This document shows positions 1 through 9,408 of a stretch of DNA of 64,000 bases, in pieces (position 1 is the first letter of the stretch; each line of letters begins with the position of its first letter). A program made the translations under genes and the position numbers. The notes beneath the pieces are model-generated. The model had not been told where the DNA came from. It made no database searches and was given only the letters and a program-made list of their open reading frames with translations. The DNA is from Candidatus Peregrinibacteria bacterium. Its GTDB lineage: Bacteria > Patescibacteriota > Gracilibacteria > UBA1369 > GCA-2718715. The stretch spans positions 41,476 to 105,475 of the forward strand of contig JAAZXH010000016.1 of NCBI GenBank assembly GCA_014240275.1, in the 5' to 3' direction.

Positions 1-234
1 GAAGAAGTAACCACTTGTCAGACTAGCAAAAATCATAGACCAGACTAAAAGTGATGCCCACACCTTCCAATCCATAAACATGTTTTGAGTTTTTTGAAAT
101 TTGTAACATATACATTTTAAAGCAAGTAAAAACAATACATAAATTGCAATCACAAAAGTCAAATTTGGCCATAACCAAACGGCCGCACCCATAGATAGGT
201 AGTAAAATGCCAATAAAATTAAATAAAAATTCAA
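1..234 (-). CDS. partial hydrophobic membrane protein, runs off left edge (TTG start at 234 assumed)
   Basis: Reverse-strand open frame MNFYLILLAFYYLSMGAAVWLWPNLTFVIAIYVLFLLALKC...SGYFF with no stop to the window edge; an in-frame TAG lies just upstream of the TTG. Confidence 0.45.
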   Translation of the reverse strand, partial: MNFYLILLAFYYLSMGAAVWLWPNLTFVIAIYVLFLLALKCICYKFQKTQNMFMDWKVWASLLVWSMIFASLTSGYFF

Positions 235-338
235 CTAAGTTATTTAAACATTTTAATTTTAACTTAATTTCATAAACTTAACAAATAACTTGACATCTAC
301 CGTAAAACCATTAAAGTTACACTAGCTAAAAATTAGTT

Positions 339-1772
339 ATGAAATTACCCTGGAACACACTTAGAGACTTACATAATTATGACTTTCACACATTACGCGG
401 CATTGGTGGTACACTCAATCAAGCCTTATTATCAGAAGGCTTGAGAGTTATAGACTCCTCATATTTAAAAGCAATCACCAATCTCAAATGTGCTAATGTT
501 TTACTAAGCAGCGCAGAAGAACTAGAGCTTTTAGATATTATATCAGATGAAAAAGATCCAATCATTGCAACCGCCGGATATCATCCCAACTATAAACAAT
601 TAGTAGCGGCACTCAAACACGAACAGCAACATATACAAGATGAAAAATTAAGCAGTACCCTCAATTTTAGCTTGGCGGGTTTTAGTCAAAACCTACCAGA
701 AGCACTTGCAAGATACACAACGGTAGATACAAGCACCTTAAGCCGTATACCCCAACACAACATTTTAAAAGGCCAACTCTTTGAACACCTATCCTACTTG
801 TTACTTCTAATAATCTATATAGACCAAGACGTAGTGCATCAACCATGTACGCGCTATAGCGAAGATCCAGAAACTGGAAAAATCAATTACCAAACCCGCG
901 CAGATTTCTTAGTCAACAACACTCTATACGAAATGAAATTTGGTCGGGATACAGAAACTATAAAACGCTCCAAAACAAGATATGCAGAATTTGTTCAAGA
1001 TCAATCTCTTGAATACCAAGTCTTAACATTTAAAGAAAACAAAGAGGTATCAGAATCAACAACTTGTATAGAACTTATCGAGGAGCATTCAACAATACTA
1101 AATAAATTATTTGAAAGATATCAGATAAAAAGATCTAACAACCCCGTTCTTGAAATTATAAAACTCATCAAAGAGTTGGACGAGGACAACCCTTCAGATG
1201 AAAAAATGCAAGACATTCCAAAAATTAACAACCTACTCTACCACGTTTGCCATAAAGCCAACCTCCTCAAAGGCCACGCCCGAGAAAAATATTTAATGCA
1301 GTTTTTATCTCACTACCTATACGGTAGAATCACGAAAAGCAATCAGCTTTATACTATCTTTAAAACACCCTACGAGACTTTCGAAAAGCTCCCTGTTCCA
1401 GAATACCAAGCCTCAGTTTTATTTGAAAACCAATGGCACGAAAGCTTTATACAACCCCTAAGCCGCACCCCAGAGTATTTATACCCCATGTCATTCAACA
1501 TCCATTGCAAAGACCAAATTTTTGACTTACACACCTTATTAAGAAGCAACGCCCACCACAGCCGACTTGAAGATTTTGCAACACGACATTCTTTTACCTT
1601 TCAACATGTCGCAGCCGCAGAACTTGAATCAGTTACCAACCTTAAAAGTAACAATTGCTTCCAAACAAGAACCCAAGCAATCTTGCAAGCTATGTGGAAT
1701 ATCTCTTTTAGCCACGCTTGCCAACAAAACACCATCGAATTACATGAAAGCACAAGACTAAATTTAATTTAA
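339..1772 (+). CDS. hypothetical protein with candidate PD-(D/E)XK nuclease-like motif
   Basis: 477 aa ORF; GQLFEHLSYLLL ... TRADFLVNNTLYEMKFG resembles helix-E, then D-x8-ExK of the restriction-endonuclease-like fold. Confidence 0.75.
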   Translation: MKLPWNTLRDLHNYDFHTLRGIGGTLNQALLSEGLRVIDSSYLKAITNLKCANVLLSSAEELELLDIISDEKDPIIATAGYHPNYKQLVAALKHEQQHIQDEKLSSTLNFSLAGFSQNLPEALARYTTVDTSTLSRIPQHNILKGQLFEHLSYLLLLIIYIDQDVVHQPCTRYSEDPETGKINYQTRADFLVNNTLYEMKFGRDTETIKRSKTRYAEFVQDQSLEYQVLTFKENKEVSESTTCIELIEEHSTILNKLFERYQIKRSNNPVLEIIKLIKELDEDNPSDEKMQDIPKINNLLYHVCHKANLLKGHAREKYLMQFLSHYLYGRITKSNQLYTIFKTPYETFEKLPVPEYQASVLFENQWHESFIQPLSRTPEYLYPMSFNIHCKDQIFDLHTLLRSNAHHSRLEDFATRHSFTFQHVAAAELESVTNLKSNNCFQTRTQAILQAMWNISFSHACQQNTIELHESTRLNLI

Positions 1773-2531
1773 TAAATTTAAAATACGTGAATGCATTTCA
1801 GGCAAAGCCACAACTAAATGAGGGTGTTCAGCCCAAGCATCAACCTTTTCCCCAGCTTTATCAGTTACACAAAGCCCTAATTCACCAGCAAACAAAACAC
1901 CTGGAGCTATGTCCCAAATTCTATCACAAAAATTTAAAACACCATTGACTCTACCCATAGCAAGGTATGCAAAAGCGAGCCCCACTGAATTATAATTAGA
2001 TATATAGTGCACCTTATCAGCTAAGGTATCTAACACTCTTCTATCCTCCTTGTCTAAGTATGAATCAAAAACAATCACAGCCTCGTTTAAGCTGCTTTTT
2101 GTAGGCTTATCAAGTAAAACGCCATTACAATACACACCCTGTCCTTTAATTGCATGAATCAATTTTTCTTCTTTTGGAACAACCACACAGGCAAATATAA
2201 TTTCTCCTTTATGTTCTAAAGCGATTTGGGAGCAAAACAAAGGTATACCACGAGAAAAATTGGTACTTCCATCTAAGGGATCTATAATCCAATTAAAATC
2301 TTTTTTTATAAAAGTCTTTTGAGATTCCTCAGATAAAATTCCAAATTCAGGAAACAGCTCTTGCAAATAAGTAATCAAAAAATCTGAGACTTTAAGATCA
2401 ATATTATTTACAACCTGCCTCTCGTTTTTAAATCCAAGAATCTGTGGCTTTAAAAAAGACTCCTTACACATTTTTGAAACCTCATGCATTAGTGGTACAA
2501 TCTTAGTTTCTATCAAATTCTGATCAAACAT
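1764..2531 (-). CDS. inositol monophosphatase family protein (possible histidinol-phosphatase-like)
   Basis: Motifs ILSEES, WIIDPLDGSTNF and IWDIAPG typical of the IMPase superfamily. Confidence 0.88.
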   Translation of the reverse strand: MFDQNLIETKIVPLMHEVSKMCKESFLKPQILGFKNERQVVNNIDLKVSDFLITYLQELFPEFGILSEESQKTFIKKDFNWIIDPLDGSTNFSRGIPLFCSQIALEHKGEIIFACVVVPKEEKLIHAIKGQGVYCNGVLLDKPTKSSLNEAVIVFDSYLDKEDRRVLDTLADKVHYISNYNSVGLAFAYLAMGRVNGVLNFCDRIWDIAPGVLFAGELGLCVTDKAGEKVDAWAEHPHLVVALPEMHSRILNLLN

Positions 2532-3276
2532 CTTTTCTCTTAAACACAGTAATTAAACGCTTAGAAAATTCCTTATCATACAAAGCACCATCATAACTAC
2601 CATAAGTTTCAACTAATTCCCAATTTTCACCCAACAATTGTTGTAAATTTTCAATTGGTACAAACTGCATAACTTCAGGATCAATAAATTTATCAACCGA
2701 TCCATCACTGTCTTTTACCTCAATATGGTACCTGCCTGTTCTCAAAAACTGATCAGAAAGCTCAAATTCTCGCCAAACTTTCATTTTTACATCATCAACT
2801 TCTTGCACAATAGGTTCTGAACGATATTTTTTAGGATACAAATAAAAATTACTTTGATCCAACACTATCAAATCTTTAATGTTAGCACTTAACCAAGCAA
2901 AAAAATTAGACCTTTTTGTTTCATCTAGAATGTATGTAAAGGTTGTCCACATTGAAATTGCCACATCGTATTGCTTGGATCCTAACACCTTCGCAATATC
3001 TTCAAAGGTGCCAAGTATAGTATTTAAAGTCGAAAAAGTCGGTACCGCATCTAAAAGTTGTTTAGAAGCATCAAAAACAGTCAGTACATAATCATATTCC
3101 GCAAGTTTTTGAGCATGTAAACCAGTCCCTCCACCTAAATCAATGATCGAACGAGCATTAGGAGCAAACTTATCAAGTATCTGATATAAAAATTGCACCT
3201 CCTGATCTAAAGAATTATTAGCTACTAACTTTCTCCAAAATTTAAACCATTTACCTTTATCTTTATATATTTTCAT
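2524..3276 (-). CDS. SAM-dependent class I methyltransferase
   Basis: SIIDLGGGTGLHAQKLAEY motif I; ORF overlaps both neighbours by 8-14 nt. Confidence 0.8.
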   Translation of the reverse strand: MKIYKDKGKWFKFWRKLVANNSLDQEVQFLYQILDKFAPNARSIIDLGGGTGLHAQKLAEYDYVLTVFDASKQLLDAVPTFSTLNTILGTFEDIAKVLGSKQYDVAISMWTTFTYILDETKRSNFFAWLSANIKDLIVLDQSNFYLYPKKYRSEPIVQEVDDVKMKVWREFELSDQFLRTGRYHIEVKDSDGSVDKFIDPEVMQFVPIENLQQLLGENWELVETYGSYDGALYDKEFSKRLITVFKRKDV

Positions 3277-4297
3277 ACTTTCTGTTAAATTCCAGTAACA
3301 CCTCTTTTAATCTATTCATGTGAATAGCTTTACCAATTGTGATACGCATTTTATTCTTGAGTCCATCTACACTATAAAATCTAACAAAAACTTGCTGACA
3401 TTGCAAAAAATCCTGCAACTGATCTTTCAAATTTAAGGGAAACTCAACCAACATAAAATTCGCATAAGATTTAAACGAACGCATTAAAGAAAGCTGATCT
3501 TTAACAAAATAATATAAATCCTGACGCAACTGATAAAGATTTTCAACCACACCGTCATAGTATTTATTATCTTTTAAAGCAGCTATCGCCATATGCTCAC
3601 TCAGCTGGTTAAAACCTAAATACAAAGGTTGGTATTTTAAGTTCTGCAAAACAGAATCACCAACTAACAAGTAAGCAACCCGCATAGCTACTAAACCATA
3701 AAGTTTAGAAAAAGTCCGTAGAACCATCAAATTTGGAAATTCTTGAAGCAAATTCAATAACTTAACGTCATCGTAATCTTTATCAAAACCATAATACGCC
3801 TCATCTACCAAAACCATAGTACTTTTAGGCACTGTCCTTAATACCAATTCTAACTTTTCTAAAGGCAAAATATTCCCAGTTGGATTATTAGGAGAAGTTA
3901 TCAAAAGCAAATCAAAAGACTCCTTCTTACATTTCTCAATTATATCAGCAATATCAAATTCAAACGCACACTCCCCTTGGTTCATTTGGAAAGTATCAAA
4001 CTCTATTTCTAAACGTTGAAACTGATTCGTATAATAACCCCAGGCGTAATCTGAAATCAAACACTTACCCTTACCACCCAATAAATTTTCAAACACATAA
4101 CGCAACAGTCCCTCTCCTCCATAACCAAGAATAATATTACTTTTTTTTACACCAAACAATTTAGACAATTCTAACTCTAAAAGCTGTGAACTTTTAGGAT
4201 ACAAAGACAAAGCCACAGGATTATCACAAAAATCACGCATAACATCTAAAACTTTTGGAGAGGGTCCAAACAAATTTTCATTTTGATTTAACTTCAT
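3263..4297 (-). CDS. HisC-like PLP-dependent aminotransferase (histidinol-phosphate aminotransferase family)
   Basis: LNQNENLFGPSP, SPNNPTGN, VDEAYYGF, RTFSKLYGLVAMRVAY motifs of fold-type I aminotransferases. Confidence 0.85.
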   Translation of the reverse strand: MKLNQNENLFGPSPKVLDVMRDFCDNPVALSLYPKSSQLLELELSKLFGVKKSNIILGYGGEGLLRYVFENLLGGKGKCLISDYAWGYYTNQFQRLEIEFDTFQMNQGECAFEFDIADIIEKCKKESFDLLLITSPNNPTGNILPLEKLELVLRTVPKSTMVLVDEAYYGFDKDYDDVKLLNLLQEFPNLMVLRTFSKLYGLVAMRVAYLLVGDSVLQNLKYQPLYLGFNQLSEHMAIAALKDNKYYDGVVENLYQLRQDLYYFVKDQLSLMRSFKSYANFMLVEFPLNLKDQLQDFLQCQQVFVRFYSVDGLKNKMRITIGKAIHMNRLKEVLLEFNRKYENI

Positions 4298-4442
4298 ACC
4301 TTAATATTAGGATAACAATATAACGTAAAAGCGTAGAATTGTCAAACTAGCGTCTAAATCCAATTTCCTTACAATATTCATAATAATTTTTGACTGTAAA
4401 CATCATAAAAGATGGAAAGTTGTAATTTTTACAATCCTCTAC

Positions 4443-5558
4443 CTACTCAAACTTATCTATGGCATGCAAACGATTGATAGCCTGTTTTTCTAGCAATGAC
4501 ATTCCCTTAGTTAAATCGTTAACCGAAGTATACAAAGGATACTCAACCACATTAAATTTTTTATACGCAGACGGAAAGTTTACATAAAAAGTACCTACTC
4601 TACTACGATAATCTGCCTGATTAGCTAAAGTATCAAAATTGCTAGAATTAGAATCACTGTAATTCACCACCGACTCTAGTAAAGAATTTACAAGGAGCGT
4701 ATCGGAAATATTAGTTTTATAAAACACAGTGTAATAATCTGCAGTTTTGTATTTTTTAAGACCCATTTCAGGCATCACATCATCTAAAGAATTATTATAA
4801 ACCCTTACAATAGTTAAACAAGCCTGTGCATCATTTTGAAAATAAAAAGCTGTTTGATTTAACATTCTTAAAATATAAGGGGCCTTACAATCCGTTACTA
4901 CCTCATTGTAAACCATGTCTTGATTACGCAAAGTGTCGTAAGTAACACGATAATCTTTTAAATCACCCAAATAAGAATCCAAGGTACCCTTTTGCACATT
5001 TTCTATTCTGGTGATCAAATCTGCCATTTGACCTCTTTTAAAATTAAAATGAAAATATTCAGTATCGATCGGAATAATATTTTTTTCAGCTGCAGCTAGT
5101 ACCATTCCCTTGTACCACTTTGTAGTTTCTGGATATTCTAAGTCAAAGTTTCGCATAGCCATCTTTAATGCCTCCGCCGTAGTTACAGATTGATTTGGCT
5201 TAAACATATTACCCGCAAAACCCGAAACTAAACCAGCATCTTTGGCATAACAAACATACTTACTAAACCAATCAGAACTGCTCACATCATTAAAACAAGC
5301 TTGCTTAAAGGCTTCCAAATCAGGAGTAAAACTTGGGTCTAAATTTCTTTTTGATTCCACTAAAATCTTTAAAATTTCAGCTCGGGAAATATCCCTTTCA
5401 TAACCAAACGAACCATCTTTATAACCTTGAACCACTTGTTTTTGCTGTAAATTTAAGATTGCATCTTTATAGATATTTTCCCAAGATACATCGGTAAAAT
5501 CAGCCAAAGCAGTAGAGCTTAAAACCAAAGTTAAAAGCAAACTTAAAAACTTTTTCAT
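4443..5558 (-). CDS. secreted SLH-domain-like protein
   Basis: Signal peptide MKKFLSLLLTLVLSSTALA, followed by SLH-like blocks (VVQGYKDGSFGYERDISRAEILKIL; GLVSGFAGNMFKPNQSVTTAEALKMAM). Confidence 0.75.
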   Translation of the reverse strand: MKKFLSLLLTLVLSSTALADFTDVSWENIYKDAILNLQQKQVVQGYKDGSFGYERDISRAEILKILVESKRNLDPSFTPDLEAFKQACFNDVSSSDWFSKYVCYAKDAGLVSGFAGNMFKPNQSVTTAEALKMAMRNFDLEYPETTKWYKGMVLAAAEKNIIPIDTEYFHFNFKRGQMADLITRIENVQKGTLDSYLGDLKDYRVTYDTLRNQDMVYNEVVTDCKAPYILRMLNQTAFYFQNDAQACLTIVRVYNNSLDDVMPEMGLKKYKTADYYTVFYKTNISDTLLVNSLLESVVNYSDSNSSNFDTLANQADYRSRVGTFYVNFPSAYKKFNVVEYPLYTSVNDLTKGMSLLEKQAINRLHAIDKFE

Positions 5559-5615
5559 AAAACAAGTGTTAATATAGACACATCAATTTTAACAAAAATA
5601 ATGAGAAAGATGAAA

Positions 5616-7010
5616 TTAAAAATTCACATGGATGCGTACTTCATCTATTACACTTTCTGAATGAGGATTTAAAGGTATTGCTATTCCATCATTCACTGAA
5701 TAAGTTCCTTGTACTAAGCTCAAAAGCACAAACGGTGCACCTTCGAAATCTTCAGGCAGATAATTTAGACGTAAATGGACAGAATCAACATCCAATAACT
5801 CCAGTTGATCAAATGCAAACACTACGCTCTCACCATCTAGCTGACCTTCAACATTAGCACCAAGGGCATCAACTAAACTTATAGATTGTATCGAAGCATT
5901 ATGAGTCGAGTATGTAAACTGTAAACTATTTAATGTAACATCTGCAAACTGAGGGAAATCAAGTTCCTCCCTAACTTGCTGCCAAAATAACAATTCAACA
6001 TCAGCGTCCAAACTATTACCCTCTACAACCGGATTTGCAAACATAGCAGACAACAAAACGGGTAAGTCTGCAAAACTCAGGTCTGCGTTAACTAAAGGTC
6101 TTACATAAGGTTCTTCTCCAGTTCGTATATTTTCAAAACTATCTTCAAAATTAGGAAGAATTTGAATAAAACTAAATTGACCATTGATGTTCGTTGTATA
6201 GTCAAAATCTCTCACATATTTAAATGGCAAATCAATTCTGACATGAAATACATTAACCTGATCACGAAAACAATCAAAATACAAACCATCAATATGTGCA
6301 TCAAAAACCACAACACCATCTTCATCAATAATATTACCATCTACTTCATGGGATATTCGAACCCAATCTAGATAATCTGCCAGTGTAGCATTAGGCTGTA
6401 ATCCTACACCACTGGGATCCTGAATAACAAGGTGAAAACTTTCAAAACTCAGATCACAAGCAAAAGGTTCAACTGAAAAACTAAACAGCAACTGTTCATC
6501 TTGCATGAAATATCTCCAAGGATTGTCTAAAATAGTTACTGCGACTTCACACCGAGGTTCAGGAATTGGAACTCCTTGATCCAGTGGCATTTCGGCATCA
6601 AACTCTTCCGGCATTTGAAAGTCTAGCTCTTCCGGCATTTGAAAGTCTAACTCTTCCGGCATTTGAAAGTCTAACTCTTCGGGCATCTGGGCATCTACAG
6701 GCATTTCAGAATCTGGCATTTCTAAATCAGTTATATCTTGAACTTGAGGTATGCCTGTATCTATAGGCATTGTAGTATCTGGAAATCCTACATCAAAAAT
6801 CTCTTGATCTTCAGGCATTTGAGCATCAGGGTTTCCGGGAACTAGTAAATCTCCCTGGTAACCAGCCACCATTTCTACAGGATCTTGAGTTGGTGACACA
6901 TGTTCAATACATCCATTTAAAAGAGCTGCAAAAGATAATGCCATAACTTGAACTCTGTTACTAAAAAATGAAGGTTTACTAATGTTTGATTTAAATTTTT
7001 CAAATGCCAT
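5616..7010 (-). CDS. putative surface lipoprotein with acidic QMPEELDF tandem repeats
   Basis: N-terminal hydrophobic stretch with lipobox-like ALLNGC; start moved to internal ATG (MAFEKF) at 7010; Asp/Met/Pro-rich repeat region. Confidence 0.65.
   Translation of the reverse strand: MAFEKFKSNISKPSFFSNRVQVMALSFAALLNGCIEHVSPTQDPVEMVAGYQGDLLVPGNPDAQMPEDQEIFDVGFPDTTMPIDTGIPQVQDITDLEMPDSEMPVDAQMPEELDFQMPEELDFQMPEELDFQMPEEFDAEMPLDQGVPIPEPRCEVAVTILDNPWRYFMQDEQLLFSFSVEPFACDLSFESFHLVIQDPSGVGLQPNATLADYLDWVRISHEVDGNIIDEDGVVVFDAHIDGLYFDCFRDQVNVFHVRIDLPFKYVRDFDYTTNINGQFSFIQILPNFEDSFENIRTGEEPYVRPLVNADLSFADLPVLLSAMFANPVVEGNSLDADVELLFWQQVREELDFPQFADVTLNSLQFTYSTHNASIQSISLVDALGANVEGQLDGESVVFAFDQLELLDVDSVHLRLNYLPEDFEGAPFVLLSLVQGTYSVNDGIAIPLNPHSESVIDEVRIHVNF
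6603..6674. repeat. 24-bp tandem repeat, 3 near-identical units plus degenerate flanks
   Basis: ctcttccggcatttgaaagtcta(g/a) at 6603, 6627, 6651; encodes QMPEELDF on the minus strand. Confidence 0.9.
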
Positions 7011-7113
7011 ATTATAAATTAAAGCACATATATTATAGACCAACAAGATAAAATGTCAATCTCTTTGATTTATCAATAAAATTAGAGTATAGTCCAAATA
7101 TATAAATGACAAA

Positions 7114-7818
7114 ATGCACATTCATTTTATCCAACACGAACACTTTGAAGCCCCAGGAGCATACCTCGACTGGGCAAACCAAAAGGGCCATACCACAAGT
7201 ACATCTCGCGTTTACCAAAACGAAGCTCTTCCCAATAGCACCAACTATGACCTTTTAGTAGTGCTTGGCGGACCGCAAGATCCAGCAACTACCACCGAAC
7301 AAAGCCCCCATTTTAATGCCAAAGCTGAAATTGCCTGCATCAAACAAGCGATAGATGCCAATAAAAAAGTCATTGGCGTATGTCTTGGAGCTCAACTAAT
7401 TGGTGAAACTCTAGGGGCCAAATTTGCACATAGCCCAAATCGCGAAATTGGATTATTTAACCTAGAACTCAATCCAGAAGCCTCAAACGATCCATTTTTT
7501 AAAACTCAAAATCAAACGCTTCCCTGCGGTCATTGGCACGGAGACATGCCGGGACTAACAGATCAATCTAAAGTTTTAGCCACCACTTCTGGCTGCCCAA
7601 GACAAATCGTAAAATACTCAGACAAAGTATACGGCTTTCAATGTCATTTTGAATTCACACCTGAAGTTATCGAACTAATGATCCAAAACTGCAGCCATGA
7701 ACTTGAAAAATATAAAGACCAACCCTATATACAAAATGCAGAAACACTTCGCAAGAATGATTACCGGCCAGCTAACCACACCCTTTTTGCCTTTCTAGAT
7801 TACCTAGAACAAACTTAA
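7114..7818 (+). CDS. class I glutamine amidotransferase (GMP synthase GATase-like)
   Basis: LLVVLGGPQDP, KKVIGVCLGAQLIGETLGA, YGFQCHFEFTPE: the oxyanion loop, nucleophile Cys and His/Glu motifs. Confidence 0.88.
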   Translation: MHIHFIQHEHFEAPGAYLDWANQKGHTTSTSRVYQNEALPNSTNYDLLVVLGGPQDPATTTEQSPHFNAKAEIACIKQAIDANKKVIGVCLGAQLIGETLGAKFAHSPNREIGLFNLELNPEASNDPFFKTQNQTLPCGHWHGDMPGLTDQSKVLATTSGCPRQIVKYSDKVYGFQCHFEFTPEVIELMIQNCSHELEKYKDQPYIQNAETLRKNDYRPANHTLFAFLDYLEQT

Positions 7819-8291
7819 ATACTAATTAGCTTCTTATCTCGTAAATCCTGTAAATATAAGGGTTCTGACTGGCTAAAATGCTTAAATTTTACAACGTCAA
7901 ACAAATACATTATATGATCCCCTGCATCTAAAGAGGAGACCACCTGCAATTGCATAGCCGCAAGCGCTGAAGTAAAAACAGGCAATGAACCAAACACCTG
8001 AGTTTCTTCTTTTATTTTCGTAAGTTTATTAACCTGCTTGCCAGAGCGCTTGCCAAACAAACGTACATATTCAATGTTTGATTTTGAAAGAAGCAATAAA
8101 TTCACAGGTTTAGTGCTTTGTAAATTTTCCAGAGTTTGAGTCCCCTTATAAACTGCAACCATAAAACGCTTTGGATTCAATGAAACAGCAGAAACGTAAG
8201 TACAAATATTAAAATTCACTACTCCCTGCTCAGATATAGTTTCGAGGCTATAAACCGGTAAATTTGGTATATTCCAAGGTCTTTTTGGCAT
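7815..8291 (-). CDS. flavin reductase-like domain protein
   Basis: 158 aa; NICTYVSAVSLNPKRFMVAVYKGTQTLENL and GDHIMYLFDVVKF resemble flavin reductase/flavoredoxin proteins. Confidence 0.6.
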   Translation of the reverse strand: MPKRPWNIPNLPVYSLETISEQGVVNFNICTYVSAVSLNPKRFMVAVYKGTQTLENLQSTKPVNLLLLSKSNIEYVRLFGKRSGKQVNKLTKIKEETQVFGSLPVFTSALAAMQLQVVSSLDAGDHIMYLFDVVKFKHFSQSEPLYLQDLRDKKLISI

Positions 8292-8380
8292 CTTTACAAT
8301 TATACAAACACATTATACCAAATAAATTAAAACTTGAAATCTCAAACCTTTCTGCTACATTAATAAATGCAGACTTTAAA

Positions 8381-8456
8381 GCCATTATAGCTCAGTTGGT
8401 AGAGCGCACCCATGGTAAGGGTGAGGTCTCGGGTTCGATTCCCGATAATGGCTCCA
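8381..8456 (+). tRNA. tRNA-Thr (anticodon GGT), CCA encoded
   Basis: GCCATTA...TAATGGC acceptor, CACCC-ATGGTAA-GGGTG anticodon arm, GGGTTCGATTCCC T arm, CCA end. Confidence 0.95.
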
Positions 8457-8490
8457 GTTTTCTACTTGGGACTTCATCAATACTGCAAAT

Positions 8491-9201
8491 ATGACTATAA
8501 ACCAAAATACAGCAAAATCCATCAAAACATTAGCAATATGCATGCTAATTTTTGCACCATTTGATCTCCCCTATAGCTACTATCAGCTTCTAAGATGGAT
8601 TATATGTATTAATTCTATTTTCTTTGCTATTCAATACAATAATAACCAAAACAAATATTTAGCACCTTTATTTACAATACTGGCAATCATTTATAACCCA
8701 ATAGCTCCAATCAACATAGAAAAAGAAGTATGGATTTACATCAATGCAATCACACTCCTTTGCATTATTCATCAAGATGTTTTAAAAAATAAAAATAAAA
8801 TCCTAAAATATGTCGAACCACTAAAAAACCCTTACACAAACTTAAAAAAAAAATTAAACGCATTATTTAGCCGACCACTGATTGTGCTATGCCTATTAGT
8901 AGCATTAATAGCCCCTCTTCAAAACAGCCCTTACATACATGATATAGGTAACTTAGCGTTAAATGCAGAAGAGGAAGATTTATTACGCCGTCAAGAAGAT
9001 TACTTTAGATTAGTAGAGAGTCAATCGCGACTACGTGAACTTACTCAAGAAGAAATAGATGTTTACAATAAGGTACAAGCTAAGTACGATATCCTAAAAT
9101 CTAGTCAGGGTGCAGCAGCTACACTCATTCTTACTTGTTTAATATGGTTGTTAATCTATCTTCCTAAAACAATATACAAATACTTTAAAAAACATTTATA
9201 A
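8491..9201 (+). CDS. hypothetical multi-TM membrane protein
   Basis: 236 aa ORF with several hydrophobic segments. Confidence 0.6.
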   Translation: MTINQNTAKSIKTLAICMLIFAPFDLPYSYYQLLRWIICINSIFFAIQYNNNQNKYLAPLFTILAIIYNPIAPINIEKEVWIYINAITLLCIIHQDVLKNKNKILKYVEPLKNPYTNLKKKLNALFSRPLIVLCLLVALIAPLQNSPYIHDIGNLALNAEEEDLLRRQEDYFRLVESQSRLRELTQEEIDVYNKVQAKYDILKSSQGAAATLILTCLIWLLIYLPKTIYKYFKKHL

Positions 9202-9408
9202 AACTACCACTTTTCAAATCAGATCTATGGCTATACTAATCTAGAAGAGGCCTGCCTTTGGTACGAAAATTTATCAGAGCAAGAAAGAATTCAACTACAA
9301 TACGCCAATCAACCACATTTGAATGTAGCCCATGCAGCCATTTGCGAATTTCAATATGCAGCACTAACTAAAACCCACACTTTACATAGCTTAATTCTTA
9401 AAAAATAA
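9202..9408 (+). pseudogene. start-less coding remnant
   Basis: Open frame YGYTNLEEACLWYENLSEQERIQLQYANQPHLNVAHAAICEFQYAALTKTHTLHSLILKK* with protein-like composition and no plausible ATG/GTG start. Confidence 0.45.

Noticed and set aside
6603-6674. CRISPR-like repeat array
   Set aside because: Repeats are contiguous with no unique spacers and encode an in-frame peptide repeat.
6566-6766. 66-aa plus-strand repeat ORF (LPAFESLALPAFESLTLPAFESL)
   Set aside because: Mirror of the 24-bp repeat in the lipoprotein gene on the opposite strand; the 24-bp unit keeps all frames open.
8264-8494. 76-aa ORF on the plus strand
   Set aside because: It runs through the tRNA-Thr gene; spurious.
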